Below are positions 11,369 to 22,480 of a stretch of DNA of 64,000 nucleotides, piece by piece (the first letter of the stretch is position 1; each line of letters begins with the position of its first letter). The translations under genes were made by a program, and so were the position numbers. Below the pieces are notes generated by a model. That model was not told where the DNA came from and searched no databases. It was given only the letters and a program-made list of their open reading frames with translations. The stretch is from Chromera velia (Eukaryota > Sar > Chromeraceae): assembly GCA_018398765.1 (NCBI GenBank), contig JAHBMJ010000245.1, positions 62,001 through 126,000 of the forward strand, read 5' to 3'.

Positions 11369-12528
11369 ATTGAATGAACAGCCATGCAGAGAGAAGGAGA
11401 AGTGAGACAACAAAACAGAAATGTGTGCGTGTTTTTGTTTGTGTTGTTGATGAATGATAGACGTGACAACGAAAGAAGGCAAACAGACAGACGAATGGTG
11501 CTCCTTCCTTTCCGCAAACGTCCCATGTCTCCCTCACCATCTCACCCGTTTTTTCACTGTCTCAGCACTCATGTAAGCGTAGTTGACTTCCTTTTCTTCG
11601 ACTCCCTCAGCGTCACGCTCAGCCGCTGACTGTTCCAGCTTGCCGGCCTTTTGCAATTTGGCTTACTCGGCCTGATTTTGTTGAAACCCTGGTCTGAATG
11701 TTTGTTTGTCGCGTGCCAGAGGAAGAAGAGACGTGCGTTACCTGTCTGTCGTGTGAGGGGGGGGGGTCTGTCTGGATCAATTGGGAGGGGATGACGGAAG
11801 TAAAGAACAGAGACAGACAGACAGAAAGAAAAAGAACTCGGCTAAAACCGCCAGCTCTGTAGAAGCACAAAGAAAGAAACTTGTCAATGCATGATGGAGC
11901 ACGGTGTCTTTTTTTTCTTTCGTTCCATTTTTCATCTCGCTTCCTTCCATTCTCCCTCTTTCTGTCTGTCTTTCTTTGGTTCTTTGTGACTTATCTCATG
12001 GCTGACCTTTCCGAGAAGAGCAAGAAGCCCAGGTGCGTGGCGGCGCCTCCTGCATAGGCCAAATGCATGGTGCAGTCTATACCGCATCTATCTGCCTCTT
12101 GACACTACTTTATTGCAGCGAATGTAGTCCCTCTTGTTGCTTGGTGTGGAATTTTCACCCTCCGTCTGTACATCAACACCTCCATCTGTTTCGTTTGCTT
12201 ACTACATTTCCGCCTCTTTCTTTGAATGTGTGCATGTCCAGGTATTTTGGTTTGTGGGGATGAGGGAGGGAGAGAGGGGGTAGGAGAGTGAAACCATTTT
12301 TGTTTATGGTTTTGTTTGTCCATTTTTCAGGAGGGGGGCTTGCAAGGACGAGGAAGGAAGGCAAGGGGGGCAAAGCGAGGGAAGAGCAGGACAAGGATCG
12401 TCGAAACGAGGGGGGATTTTGTCGACTCGAGGAGAATGCAGTACACGCACTGAGACGTCCAGAATTTGAACATGTAATCTTGAATTTCATAATAGTAGTA
12501 GATTTGAAGGAAACTTTGGTGTATGTTG
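11369..12528. other. 3' flank of FBPase
   Basis: Pyrimidine- and purine-rich low-complexity DNA follows the stop codon. Short ORFs occur on both strands, but none has a plausible protein or splice structure. Confidence 0.5.
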
Positions 12529-12925
12529 TACTACCCTAGGCGACAAAATTATTGAATAAAATTTTTAAGTTTGGCGAAGTTTCATTTTTGGGGACGACAT
12601 TGGATCAAGCTCCCTTCTTTGAAAGTTTTGGAGCCAGTGTGTTACTGGTGTGATGCTAGGGCTGTATTGGCTCATCTTTGCCTATATAACTACTATTGAA
12701 ACCAATACAGCCAATTTGAGACCCTTAGGGTCGTTCGCGGTGTGTAAAAAACATATTTTCATAAGGTTGATAGCAAATAGATATAGAATAGCCTTGACAC
12801 AGTAACAAAATAAAACCATTTTAAAAACAATTTAATTAAAAGTATTGTTTCCTTCTTTGCTCTATCTCTTTAACTTTTTTGTATCACTTAAATTTTATTC
12901 AATAATTTTGTTGTCTAGGGTAGTA
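12529..12925. mobile_element. MITE of Tc1/mariner (Stowaway-like) type
   Basis: A 397-bp element. Its left end, TA then CTACCCTAGGCGACAAAA and onward for about 35 bases, is repeated in reverse complement at the right end up to 12925 with about two mismatches. Both ends abut TA, consistent with a TA target duplication. The core is AT-rich and non-coding. The near-identity of the inverted repeats suggests a fairly young copy. The family assignment rests only on the TA site and the end structure. Confidence 0.75.
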
Positions 12926-13789
12926 AGCCTGTGCCGTACCCCCTTTTGGGTGGAGTCCCGGTGGGCCTGGTCTGCTTTTTGTGCATGCTTGTCGAGGTAG
13001 CTTAACTTCAAATGATCAAAGGGCCCTCGGATAGGGGCACTTCAAAAAAATAAAAAACATTTATCATATCAGAAATCATCCAATCATGACTCCAGTTCTT
13101 TGTAGCATAGCACCCTACTAGTAGATACCATCGCAAGCCAGCCGGCCTAGCAGCCAGCCGGAGAGACCTAGTTTATATAGCCTTTAACTACTGGTTAGTA
13201 GTGAATCCTAGAGTAAATCTTAAATTATATGTAGTAGTCACGGTTACATCCATTTGTTACATGATTTGTAACTTCAATTCAATTGTGACTTAAACCCTGA
13301 CTTTACATGTTATGAAAATATTATTCAATACTAGTAAAAGTCTGGTATAATAATATTAATAAGTATGATATAGTGTTTGATCGATTTGCTAATACATAGT
13401 ACATCGATTGTCTAGTCGATCAGTCTGCCGGGCTAGCTGCCAGGCAGTGCTAGCCTAGCTGACAGTCGATCTAGGTTTCAGCTTGCCACTTTCAATAAAA
13501 AATACTGACTTCTGGCTTAGCTTCTGGCTAGACTTCTAGTAGCATGAGTGTATAGACTAAGCTTCAAGTTTAACTGACTGGGTCTGACCCCGTGAGTCCA
13601 CATTATTTTAATGGTCTCTGTCAACTCGCGGACATTCGGCTAATTCGGCATTGGGGGGCAATTTGGGGTGGGAGGTCAATCCTCCGAGCACTAGTCTGAG
13701 CATAAATCCCAATCCCAATCCTAATTATATAATAAAGTCTTATACTGAAGTTATACATGTAGTAAACTAGCAGATATAGTAAATTTACT

Positions 13790-13790
<1 letters not shown>
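12926..13790. other. AT-rich spacer
   Basis: No coding signal. Contains the dispersed repeat at 13630-13727. Confidence 0.5.
13630..13727 (+). repeat. Dispersed repeat, copy A
   Basis: GGACATTCGGC, GGCATTGGGG, CAATCCTCCGA and a CCCAATCCCAATCCTAAT tail occur in order. The same series appears in reverse complement at 62818-62886, with a small insertion here (CTAATTCGG). It may be a fragment of an interspersed element. Confidence 0.7.
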
Positions 13791-13841
<51 letters not shown>

Positions 13842-13955
13842 CTGATTGATTGATTGATTGATTGATGGATTGAATGATTGATTGATTGATTCAATTTGAT
13901 TGATTGATTGATTGATCGATCAGATTGAATCGTGATTGAATCAGATTGATTGATT
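13791..13955. repeat. (GATT)n tetranucleotide array
   Basis: About 35 GATT/TGAT units with a few point variants. Confidence 0.95.
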
Positions 13956-14035
13956 GCATGATAGGTTCCGCAGTAGGCAGCGGCAGCGACAGGAACCTGG
14001 CTGCGCAGATTGTTGACGACCTGCGGAGAGTAGGA

Positions 14036-14170
14036 AGGAAGGAAGGGAGGGAGGGAGGAAAGAAGGAAGAAAGGGAAGCCGGAAGGGAAGTAAGGAAGGA
14101 AGGAACAAAAGAAGGAACAAAGCAACGAAGGAATCAACAGAGAAAGGAACGAAGAGAGGAACGAACGGAT
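14036..14170. repeat. Purine-rich GGAA/GGGA array
   Basis: Imperfect GGAA, GGGA and GAAC repeats. The plus-strand open frame through it is compositional only. Confidence 0.8.
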
Positions 14171-14279
14171 GAAGGAAGCGAAGCTACAAGGAGGCAGACC
14201 CCACCGGCCTATGACAGCCTAATTCATCGACTCGGAGAAGGATGGTGGAACACAAATTAAGAGAAAGAGAGAGAGAAAA

Positions 14280-16990
14280 CCGAGTACCTGGAGGTGTCGA
14301 TGAATGGCATCGAGCACGATCGTCAAAGAGATGTCGTCCTTCTCTCTCTGCATTTGCCACTCAGTCCGCTTTCGGCGTTCTTCCTCTTTCTTGTCCTCCT
14401 CCTCCGACCCTGGCCCCCCTCCTCTTCTTGCCCTTTCGGGACTTGCATGTTCTCTCCCGCCTGAGGGCCACCTTGCGCTGGCGCCCCGCTGTCTCCCCCC
14501 GTCTCCGGCCTTTCCACCCTCCTCCCACCCTGCTCCCTCGAGAGGGTGTTCAGGAGTCCCAGTTGGTCCATCAGCTCCCTGATCGGCCTGCGGCCATTCA
14601 AGCAGTACGGACGGAAATGTGAAAAGCGCAGAAGGAAAAAATGACCATGCATCCAAACATACATTCCGACCGATCTTTCGAGGTTGTCTATCCCTCCCAG
14701 CCACGAAATGATGACAAATGGAAGCGCACGACATTGATTTGCTTATCACTCAGCCACATTTCCAGACGCATATCATTTGGCATACGGTGACTGGAAAAGC
14801 GATGACTTTGGTATACAACGCCTGCATAGAGACTCGTAAATCGACCAGGCAAGACACCTTGGCGCTGCAGGCAAGGCTGCTGACTGACTGGTGCCTTCGC
14901 TCCGCGATCTCACGGATGCGACTCTCCACTCTCTCTCCCTCCGAAGGTGCCTGAGATATGCAGGAGACAGGGGCCAGAAACCGAAGTTATCCTACGGCGA
15001 GCCTAGACGGCGAGCAGTCTTCTCCATGCATGTGTGCAGGTCAAAACGCAATCATACGGGTAGAGGACAAGAGGGGTTGGCTTTGACAGAACAGAGCGAA
15101 AACCAAAGTGGAGAAAATTGAAGCCCAGAGCCGCCCCGGAAGACGTCACTATCTGGTGAGTGCAAAGTTGTATGGGCGACAACAAACGGCATTTTAATGC
15201 CGATAGGAATTCTGTTTGCATGAGGAAAGAGAGGGCCCTCATGTGTTGCAAAAAGCGGATCGAAATGAGACGTGCCTGACGCGACAAAAAACTGACTTCC
15301 ACCTGCTGTTCCCCTCCAAAGTGCGAGAAAGGAAAGGGTGGAACTACGTAAAAGAGCGCCGATCGCTCAGGCGTCTGCAGTGTGGTCACACAATTGGACG
15401 TAAAATTTGTGCGCAAAAACAAGGAAGTAGAGAGAAAAGTTTAAGCGCAGCATGAAAGGCAGAGGATAAAAAGGAGCCAACTGATGACGGTGTATTGTAA
15501 GCTTCTCTCAAGTGTGTGAGTCAAACCATTAGGCTTTCGCGCATGGACACGTGCTGCCACTGCCAAATTTCCCGAAGTCGGCAATCGATGAACCCCCCCT
15601 CTGCAGACCCCAAAAAAGTTACTCACCTCTCAAAGAGGGAACCGTGTGAAGTACTGAGAGAGGTCCATCCCCAAGTCCGATGGCGTTCCCCCCGACGGGA
15701 CGCCATGTTCCCTTGCAAGAACCTCCCTCCAGATGCGACGATGCCCGCCACATTCCCTCTCAGCCTCTTCGGCGTGTGGAAGGGCAGCTGTGGAGAGGGA
15801 GGATATCCCCCCTCTGCTGCAGCATCCGAGTCTCCCCCCTCTCCCTCGTCGATTTCCTCGCCCCTCTTCTCACCGCCCTCTCCTTTCCTGTCGTCGTCCT
15901 CATTCGTCTGCTTGCCCCCCTCCTCACCCTTCCAGCCGTCTCCGTTGGTCTCTCTGTCTGTTTCCTTCTCACCCATCTTCTCTCTCCCCCCTTCTGCGCC
16001 ATCCTCCCCGCTATTGCCTCCATCTCCTTCAAAACGCTCGCCCCCCCATCGTCATCCCCGTCGCCTCCCTCTCCACCAAAAAGCCTCTGCAGTTCTTGCA
16101 GAAGGGCCGAAACGGCCTCCCAGGCACTCTCCTTCCCCTCTGCTGCGAGCATCAAGGGCTCCCTGGTGGCCTCCTTCTGTCCCGCAGGCAGAAATTCCGA
16201 CCCGATCACCGCTGCTGCCCGCGGATTTCCCGGAGGGAACACAAGGACAGCCCCAAAATTCTTACTGGGGAGACGCTTGAACACTCTCTCCACTCCCTTC
16301 AACTCCCCCCGCTTGCACATCTCCTCCGATGCGACAAACAGAGACGGGAACTTCTTCGACTTTTTGGAGAAAAGTGCTGCAGACAGATGCAAACAAGCAT
16401 ATCTCTTCAAAGACTTGCAGCTCAATTTCGTCTTCTTATCAGCAGGCGCGCAATGAGAATCATGTGCGGATCGACACCTCAAGGTGTATCTGAGTGGGAA
16501 AAAAATTTAAACTCAAGTTGACCTCTGGCGTCACAGCCACTTCTCAAAATTCCTGCACACATGTCAATGAAAAGCCCCAAATGGAGCAGCTGACCGATGA
16601 TTCTTCCCGGCTCAAACCTCCCCAGCTGCAGTAGCCCCTTGCACTGCGGTCCCTCGTAAAGATAAAAAGGAGCCCGCTCCCCTGGCTGGAGGAGACGGGC
16701 TTTGCTCACAGACAGGACACAATAAAAAAAAATCTGCAATTCCAGCTCTGGTCTGAACTTCGGCGACCCCCCCTTTCACCACCCCACGGGAGAGAGGGAA
16801 AGATACGAACACGACCACTCAGTCTGGTCCCCTTCCTGGACTTGCAACAATGCGCTACTGCAGTTTTGTTCCCATAAAGGGAAGCTCGTCAGGCGCTTTT
16901 GTTGATTGAACCTGATTGAAACTGTTAGAACAAACAATTGCAAGCTTACACCGAGGTGATTGACCGTGTCAATCAGATGCTTGAAAGCAG
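14280..16990 (-). pseudogene. Frameshifted minus-strand coding region, function unknown
   Basis: Several blocks look protein-coding on the minus strand. 16710-16505 encodes SKARLLQPGERAPFYLYEGP and onward. 16480-15990 includes ERVFKRLPSKNFGAVLVFPP and then an acidic Gly/Asp stretch. 15975-15627 is a Glu/Gly/Lys-rich segment ending at a strong GTGAGTAAC donor. 14600-14310 starts after a CCGCAG acceptor and ends at a GTACTC donor. Adjacent blocks are in different frames. One extra T in the seven-T run near 16506 and one extra G in the six-G run near 15990 would each fuse neighbouring blocks smoothly. Either the gene is decaying or the draft has homopolymer errors. No family is recognised. Confidence 0.4.
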
Positions 16991-17557
16991 AAAACAAGAA
17001 CAGCCATGACTGTCATTGACTGACTGCATGAGCAAAAATATATATCTGTATTGCAAAATTCAGCGCAAATTAAATAAATTGATTTAATTGCATACGCAAA
17101 TTAAATCGATTAATTCAATTATGCATGCTATATGAGCTCGCGGCTTGCCCTACACCCCCCGCTAGCAATGTTGAGCATGCATACCTGCGCCCGATCAAAA
17201 ATTAAACGCGTATACGCGTCATGAAACGTACTGTTGCTTCAAAGAACAACAGTTCCGAGTCCTCCAAACAGTTCCTAATTGTTGGACGGAAACATCAGAC
17301 AGCCCTGGCCATTGCACCCTTCGCCGAAGCATGAGGTTCGGTGTCAGTCACTGTCGTAAAATTTGGCAGTAAGTCTTTCAATTTGAGACACAGGACGGAA
17401 ACTTTGCGCAGTGCATTGGTTGAGTTCGTGTCTTTCCAGTCCTGTCAACTAAGATCGATCCACCCTTCTTTCCACTGCTTTCGAACCAGTGCGACTGGTC
17501 GCACACTTCTGGTTCTTCTGTGTTGACAGCTCTTTTGTTTTTCTTGAAAGATCCGCC
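16991..17557. promoter_or_regulatory. Spacer upstream of the AIDA homologue
   Basis: The left half is AT-rich with repeated TTAATTGCAT/AAATTAAAT words. No gene or clear promoter motif was recognised. Confidence 0.3.
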
Positions 17558-18487
17558 ATGGATCCAAACAACGAGACTGCTTTGAGGAAGCAGTGGACCA
17601 CCCTCTTCAAACAGGCTGTTGATGAGGACAGTTGGGGGCAGGTGGTGGAAGCTCAGGAACATTATGTGAAGCTTGGAGGTCTAATCACAGCAAAAAGCTC
17701 CGCCATGCAGAACGTGGCATCTGCAGATAGAGACCTGATGAACAGACTCGCCCTCTGTCTGAGCGCACGGGCCAAGGTGTTGAGATCTACAGCAGAAGCT
17801 ACAGAGAAGGACATATCCCATGCAGACATGAAACTGCTCAGTCCGTTCTTCGAAAAGCTTTTTGTCCCCAGCGCAGGCGACACCAAAATCCCCATACCCT
17901 CGTCAAAGTACGAGTCCGCCCCTCCCTGCAAGCCCGTTGCGGTCGGCATTGTATTGTCGGGAGATGACGATGAGCCCGTAGCCACGGGGGGGGGGGCGAC
18001 CCAGATGCCAGCAGAGAGCGTCATCAAAGCGGCAAAGTCCGTGGGAGGAACATTAGTAGCGGTGCGCATTGACCGCATAGGCTTGAAAGACGCGCAGGTT
18101 TACATCAACCCCACGATGACCGTCATCGTTGCAGATCAACTGGGTACCTCCCTAGACACGCAAGACACACCAGTAGCAGTCGAGAAGAGAGTGAACCATG
18201 TTGTGTTCAACAATACGGTGTATCTTCGTGTGTCTTTGGAGCAGATGCAGAAGGAGGGGTGTGGGATTTTCTTTGAATTTAAGCATTTCAAACCGAAGAA
18301 AAACAAGATGTCGGTCCGATGCTGGGCGTTTATGGAGATGGCCGAACTTCGAAAGGACGAGGAAATTGTCCTTGAAATCTACCACAAGCCGACTGATCTG
18401 AGAAAGAGAAGGTTGCGGCTCCATTCCGAGAAGGACCTGTTCCTTCACGTCTTCCCGACTTTTGTCAAAGGGGGGGGCGGAACATAG
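17558..18487 (+). CDS. AIDA: AIDA (axin interactor, dorsalization-associated) homologue
   Basis: An intronless frame of 309 aa, close to the roughly 306 aa of animal AIDA. The ATG at 17558 lies in CCGCCATGG, a better context than the in-frame upstream start at 17489. The N-terminal ~100 residues are helical, matching the AIDA N-terminal region. From about residue 160 the AIDA-type C2 domain is clear, with motifs DRIGLKDAQVYINP, DTPVAVEKR, IFFEFKHFKPKKNKMSVRCW, AFMEMAEL and IYHKPTDLRKRRL. In animals AIDA binds axin and restrains JNK signalling, and it takes part in ER-associated degradation of lipid-synthesis enzymes. The C2 domain points to membrane or phosphoinositide contact. Whether those roles hold here is unknown. 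The seven-to-nine-G run near 17990 stays in frame, encoding glycines. Confidence 0.9.
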   Translation: MDPNNETALRKQWTTLFKQAVDEDSWGQVVEAQEHYVKLGGLITAKSSAMQNVASADRDLMNRLALCLSARAKVLRSTAEATEKDISHADMKLLSPFFEKLFVPSAGDTKIPIPSSKYESAPPCKPVAVGIVLSGDDDEPVATGGGATQMPAESVIKAAKSVGGTLVAVRIDRIGLKDAQVYINPTMTVIVADQLGTSLDTQDTPVAVEKRVNHVVFNNTVYLRVSLEQMQKEGCGIFFEFKHFKPKKNKMSVRCWAFMEMAELRKDEEIVLEIYHKPTDLRKRRLRLHSEKDLFLHVFPTFVKGGGGT

Positions 18488-19037
18488 ACAGATGGACAGG
18501 TAGACGGACAGGCAAATAGAAGCTGGCAGACAGGGGGGTGGGCAGGAGGGTTGAGGCGATCCGAAAAGTGAGAAATCAGGAAGGAGAGAACTATTTTCTT
18601 ATTCTGTCTCTCTGTGACATCAGGTGTAGGAGAGATTGGTAGCAGTCTGTGTGGAGAGAATTAAGTGTTGATTCGGGAGGAGGTCTTTGTTCTCAGAAGG
18701 GCATGCAGGCCGCCCGGTGTTTGCTGCTGGGAATGGAGAGAGAACGTGCGGAAGTGGAGGGCTGTATGGCCAGATCAGATCTTGTCTCTCCGTTCCTCCT
18801 TCCTTCCACTCTGCCTTTCTTGTGCTTGTCCTGTTTGTTTATCGACTTAGGGCTGTCGGGATGCTGTCAGGCTGCCCTTCTGGAGTGGGAGGGACAGTCT
18901 GCATGTGTGCGGCCGACTCTGCCGACCTAATTCATCGAATCGCACGGTCGAGTCTGGCGGCACAATTGCAAATACGTACAGATAGGTAATCCTGTAAGCC
19001 TGTGGCTCGCCATTGTGCCCATTTTCTCTCTCTCNNN

Positions 19038-19095
<58 letters not shown>

Positions 19096-20239
19096 TATTA
19101 CCTAGATCCTAGTGTTAATCGAAATTCGAAATATAAGCTAAAATTATTAATTCATTGATTGATTGATTCGTTCTGCGCTAGGCCTTTCTAATTGAAAAAT
19201 ATAATAAAAATATTTAGTTTTTACTAGTAGTTTTAAGTTAGAATTAGTATTTAGTTGAAAATCATTCAGACAGTCTGAGTTCAAGTAACTTAGTTGAGAG
19301 TGCATCAAACAGGTCTAGAAAGAGGTTTATCATAATTTATTGTCAGGCCCAGATAATTATAAACTGTAGTTATGAACCGCATCTAGCTAAGTACTACAGC
19401 TACTGCTACATAGCAACTCAATTTAAGTCAATGCCATAAAATACATAGCAACTCAAGATTGACAACCAATATATCAACCATATTTAAAACTCCACTAGCA
19501 GCTCAGGACGAGCTACAACTATAGATCTTGAATCACATTCTAAGTCAGTATAAAATTAAATTATTATTAATTATAATACCAAAGTTGTGGTGGTACATAT
19601 TAATTATACATAACAGGAAAGTTTATAAAATAAAGGCAGTTTGGCGGGGAGCAAATGATCTCCTCACTATTCTTTTTCAGCCTGGGGTGAAATTGATTAG
19701 AACTCGATCAATCACACAGGCTGACTATCTGCCAGGCAATGTCGATCATCACTGCCATGTTTTTTCATATTGGATCAACAAAGTCAACAAACCTTTCTTC
19801 AACCAGTTGTCTATGCATACAGGTAGAGGAAAAAGGGGATGGAAGAGAGAGATATTAATAGTAGAAAGCGATGATGAGAGAGCATCTCAAACTTGATCAG
19901 TCGATTGATTGATCCCTCCAGCTCTCCCTGAGTGTTTATGAGATTGGTGCTGTGAATCAGCACTTCCGTTGGAGCCACTTACCCAGTGTCCCCTTTCTGC
20001 CCCACTGCTTCCCCGTCCCCCTTTTCTGTTAATAAAATCGTCCAACAATTCATCATCAGACCTGTCGAAAAGTGCGGCTGCTGATTTGCACGCACCACTA
20101 CAGCAGCATCAGTTGGAATCATTCGCGCCATGCAAATTCAAAATCCTCTCCCGATTTTTACAACAGTGTCTCGATCGAGGAAGCATGCATGTGCGCACTT
20201 ATTCACAATCCGTGTACCCCCCCTCCCTCCCCCCCCACT
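18488..20239. other. Convergent spacer between AIDA and the giant gene
   Basis: 3' flank of both genes. Contains a (GT)n microsatellite (19038-19097) after a three-N gap, then AT-rich DNA. A 122-residue plus-strand ORF at 19528-19896 lies in AT-rich sequence and shows no domain. Confidence 0.5.
19038..19097. repeat. (GT)n microsatellite
   Basis: About 30 GT units, preceded by NNN at 19035-19037. Confidence 0.95.
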
Positions 20240-20641
20240 TCACTTCATGCGATCTGGATTTATGCGAATGCCCCCCCCTGCATACTCCGCTTGTTGCAAA
20301 TCCTCCCCTGCCTCCAGTCGGGCATTCAGACCTTTGTTCACCCCACTCTTCTGAGCAGCCATTGAGGACCCAGCCAAACGAGAGGCCATGCGGAAGACGT
20401 TCGGAGACGCCCCCCCACCTGACCCCGGCACTGCCAACCCCCCGCCCCCGCCGTCTCGCTTGGGAGACGGCGCCAGCCTCGAGCCGCTCGGACTGAGGCC
20501 AGCAGGGCCCCTGCCCTCAGGCGCTCTGAGGGACGACGTGGGGTTCCTCCCGACGCCCCCTCCGAGGGCCTTTGAGTCCGGCTGTTGATCCTTCGGGAGG
20601 CTGGAGAGGACGTGGCCGAGACGGTGGATCAGAACGACCAC
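20240..20641 (-). other. Giant protein, C-terminal Gly/Pro-rich tail (133 residues)
   Basis: Exon 28 follows a CCTGCAG acceptor. It begins VVLIHRLGHVLSSLPKDQQP, runs through Gly/Pro/Ser-rich sequence and ends RINPDRMK before the stop. It breaks sharply with the coiled-coil composition and may be an interaction tail. The last exon could be alternative. Confidence 0.75.
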
Positions 20642-22344
20642 CTGCAGGCAAAGACGGGGATGAGTTAACGTTATTGGAATACATCACTATGAGGTGAGAG
20701 AACGCAGAGAGGATAAATCGGGACAATGCAAGCAAGGGAAAAGTGAAGAAAGGATGGGAAGAAAAAGAGCCGCCCCAATGAGAAGGGGAGAGGAACAGAA
20801 GAGATCTGAAGAGAAGGGAAATAGATAAACGATCTGATTGAAGATGCTGACTTGATCGAGTGCCTGGACGGCTTCGGTGACTTCTTTTCCGATTTCCTCT
20901 TTTGACAATGACGCATCGACAGGAAGTTCGGGCTCTTTGGAGTCGTCGAATGTGAACAGCTCTCTGATGTTCGAGGAGATAGTTCGGACTCGTGTGTTCA
21001 ACTCATCCTGCTTCTTTTCCCTCCATTCCTCCTTCTCCTTCTCTGCTTGTCGTCTGGCTTCCTCGGCCTGTGCCAATTTCTCCTTCTCTCTGTTTTCCTT
21101 CCTCGCCCTGACAATTGAGGCTGCCTGTTCCAAATCATCATCCTCGCTCATCACATCGACGTCCATCTGCATAGAAGCCATGGTGGAACGCCGTCGCGTG
21201 ATGGCTCTCTGCTTCTCGTCAAGGTCCTTCTCCGCTCTCTCCAACTTCTTTCGTGCCATCAACATCGCCACCTGCCCTGCTGCCTTCAGCTTGCTGCCGA
21301 GCATGGACGATTTTCCCGTCTCTGACAGGGGGGCACCCTCCTTGAGGGCCTGACTCTGCGCGGCTTCGTACTCCTCCTGCCGTCTCCTGACCTCGTCCTG
21401 CTTCTCCTTGAGGTCCTTCATCATCTGCGTGCGTCAGTGGGAGGGGGGGGGNNNNNNNNNNNNNNNNNNNNNNGGGGGGGGGGGGGGGGCATGTGTAAAA
21501 AAATCGACTGCTGTTGTGTTGCAATTTGTTTTTCGTCTGAAATTCTTTTGTATGCGATATTGGCTTTTGTTTGCATGCCGGCCTTCGTCTACATCAGGAA
21601 AAGCAGAATAGAGGTAAAGAATCAAAATCTGGGGGAGGACAGAGAGAAAGCGGTTCAAGTGCAAAATCCTGCGTTTAGATCAAAGGACCGCAGAAGTGTG
21701 AATAAAGCAAATGGAATATATGGGCATATCAGAATATGAAGAAGAGGGGGAAGGGAAGGATGAAAAAGGAAGAAGAAAAGTGTAGAATGTACCTACCTCT
21801 TCCTGCATTTTCTGCATTCTCTTTTTCTTTTTCTGGTTCAACTTCTCCTGCATCCTCCGCATCTGCAGTTGCCTCTCGATGTCGAGTCTTCTCTCGAGTT
21901 CCTGAATCTCAGAGTCGTGTCTGTCCATAATATTCTTCCTGATAACTGCTGCTTCCTCTCCGTCACCTTTTCGGAATCTCTCCATCCTTCTCTTTTGCAG
22001 CTCTTGTCTCTGCTGTTTCAATCTCTCTTTTGTCTCCTTCATCTTTGCTTCTGCAGCTTCTCTCACGCGTTTCCGCTCTTCTGCGAGCTTTGCCTGCAGT
22101 GCCCTCTCCCTCTCCTCAATCTTCTTTTGCGCCTCCTCCTCCTTCTCCTCGTACTCTCTTTGGAGCACGCTGAAGTGCTCCTCCATCACCTTCGCCTGTT
22201 CCCTCTGGAGGGACGCGAGCTTCTGTTTCTCCAACTCGAGAACTTCATGCCAAGAGGAGGCGAAGTCACTGCCCTCGTCGATAAACTTTTGGGCCATTTC
22301 TGTAGGGAGTGTGAATGGAGGGGATTGTGAGGAGAGGAAGGAAA

Positions 22345-22380
<36 letters not shown>

Positions 22381-22413
22381 ACACTCACATTCACATTCAC
22401 ATTCACACTCACA

Positions 22414-22480
<67 letters not shown>

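Noticed and set aside
19528-19896. 122-residue ORF in AT-rich DNA
   Set aside because: Composition follows the AT bias and no domain is seen.
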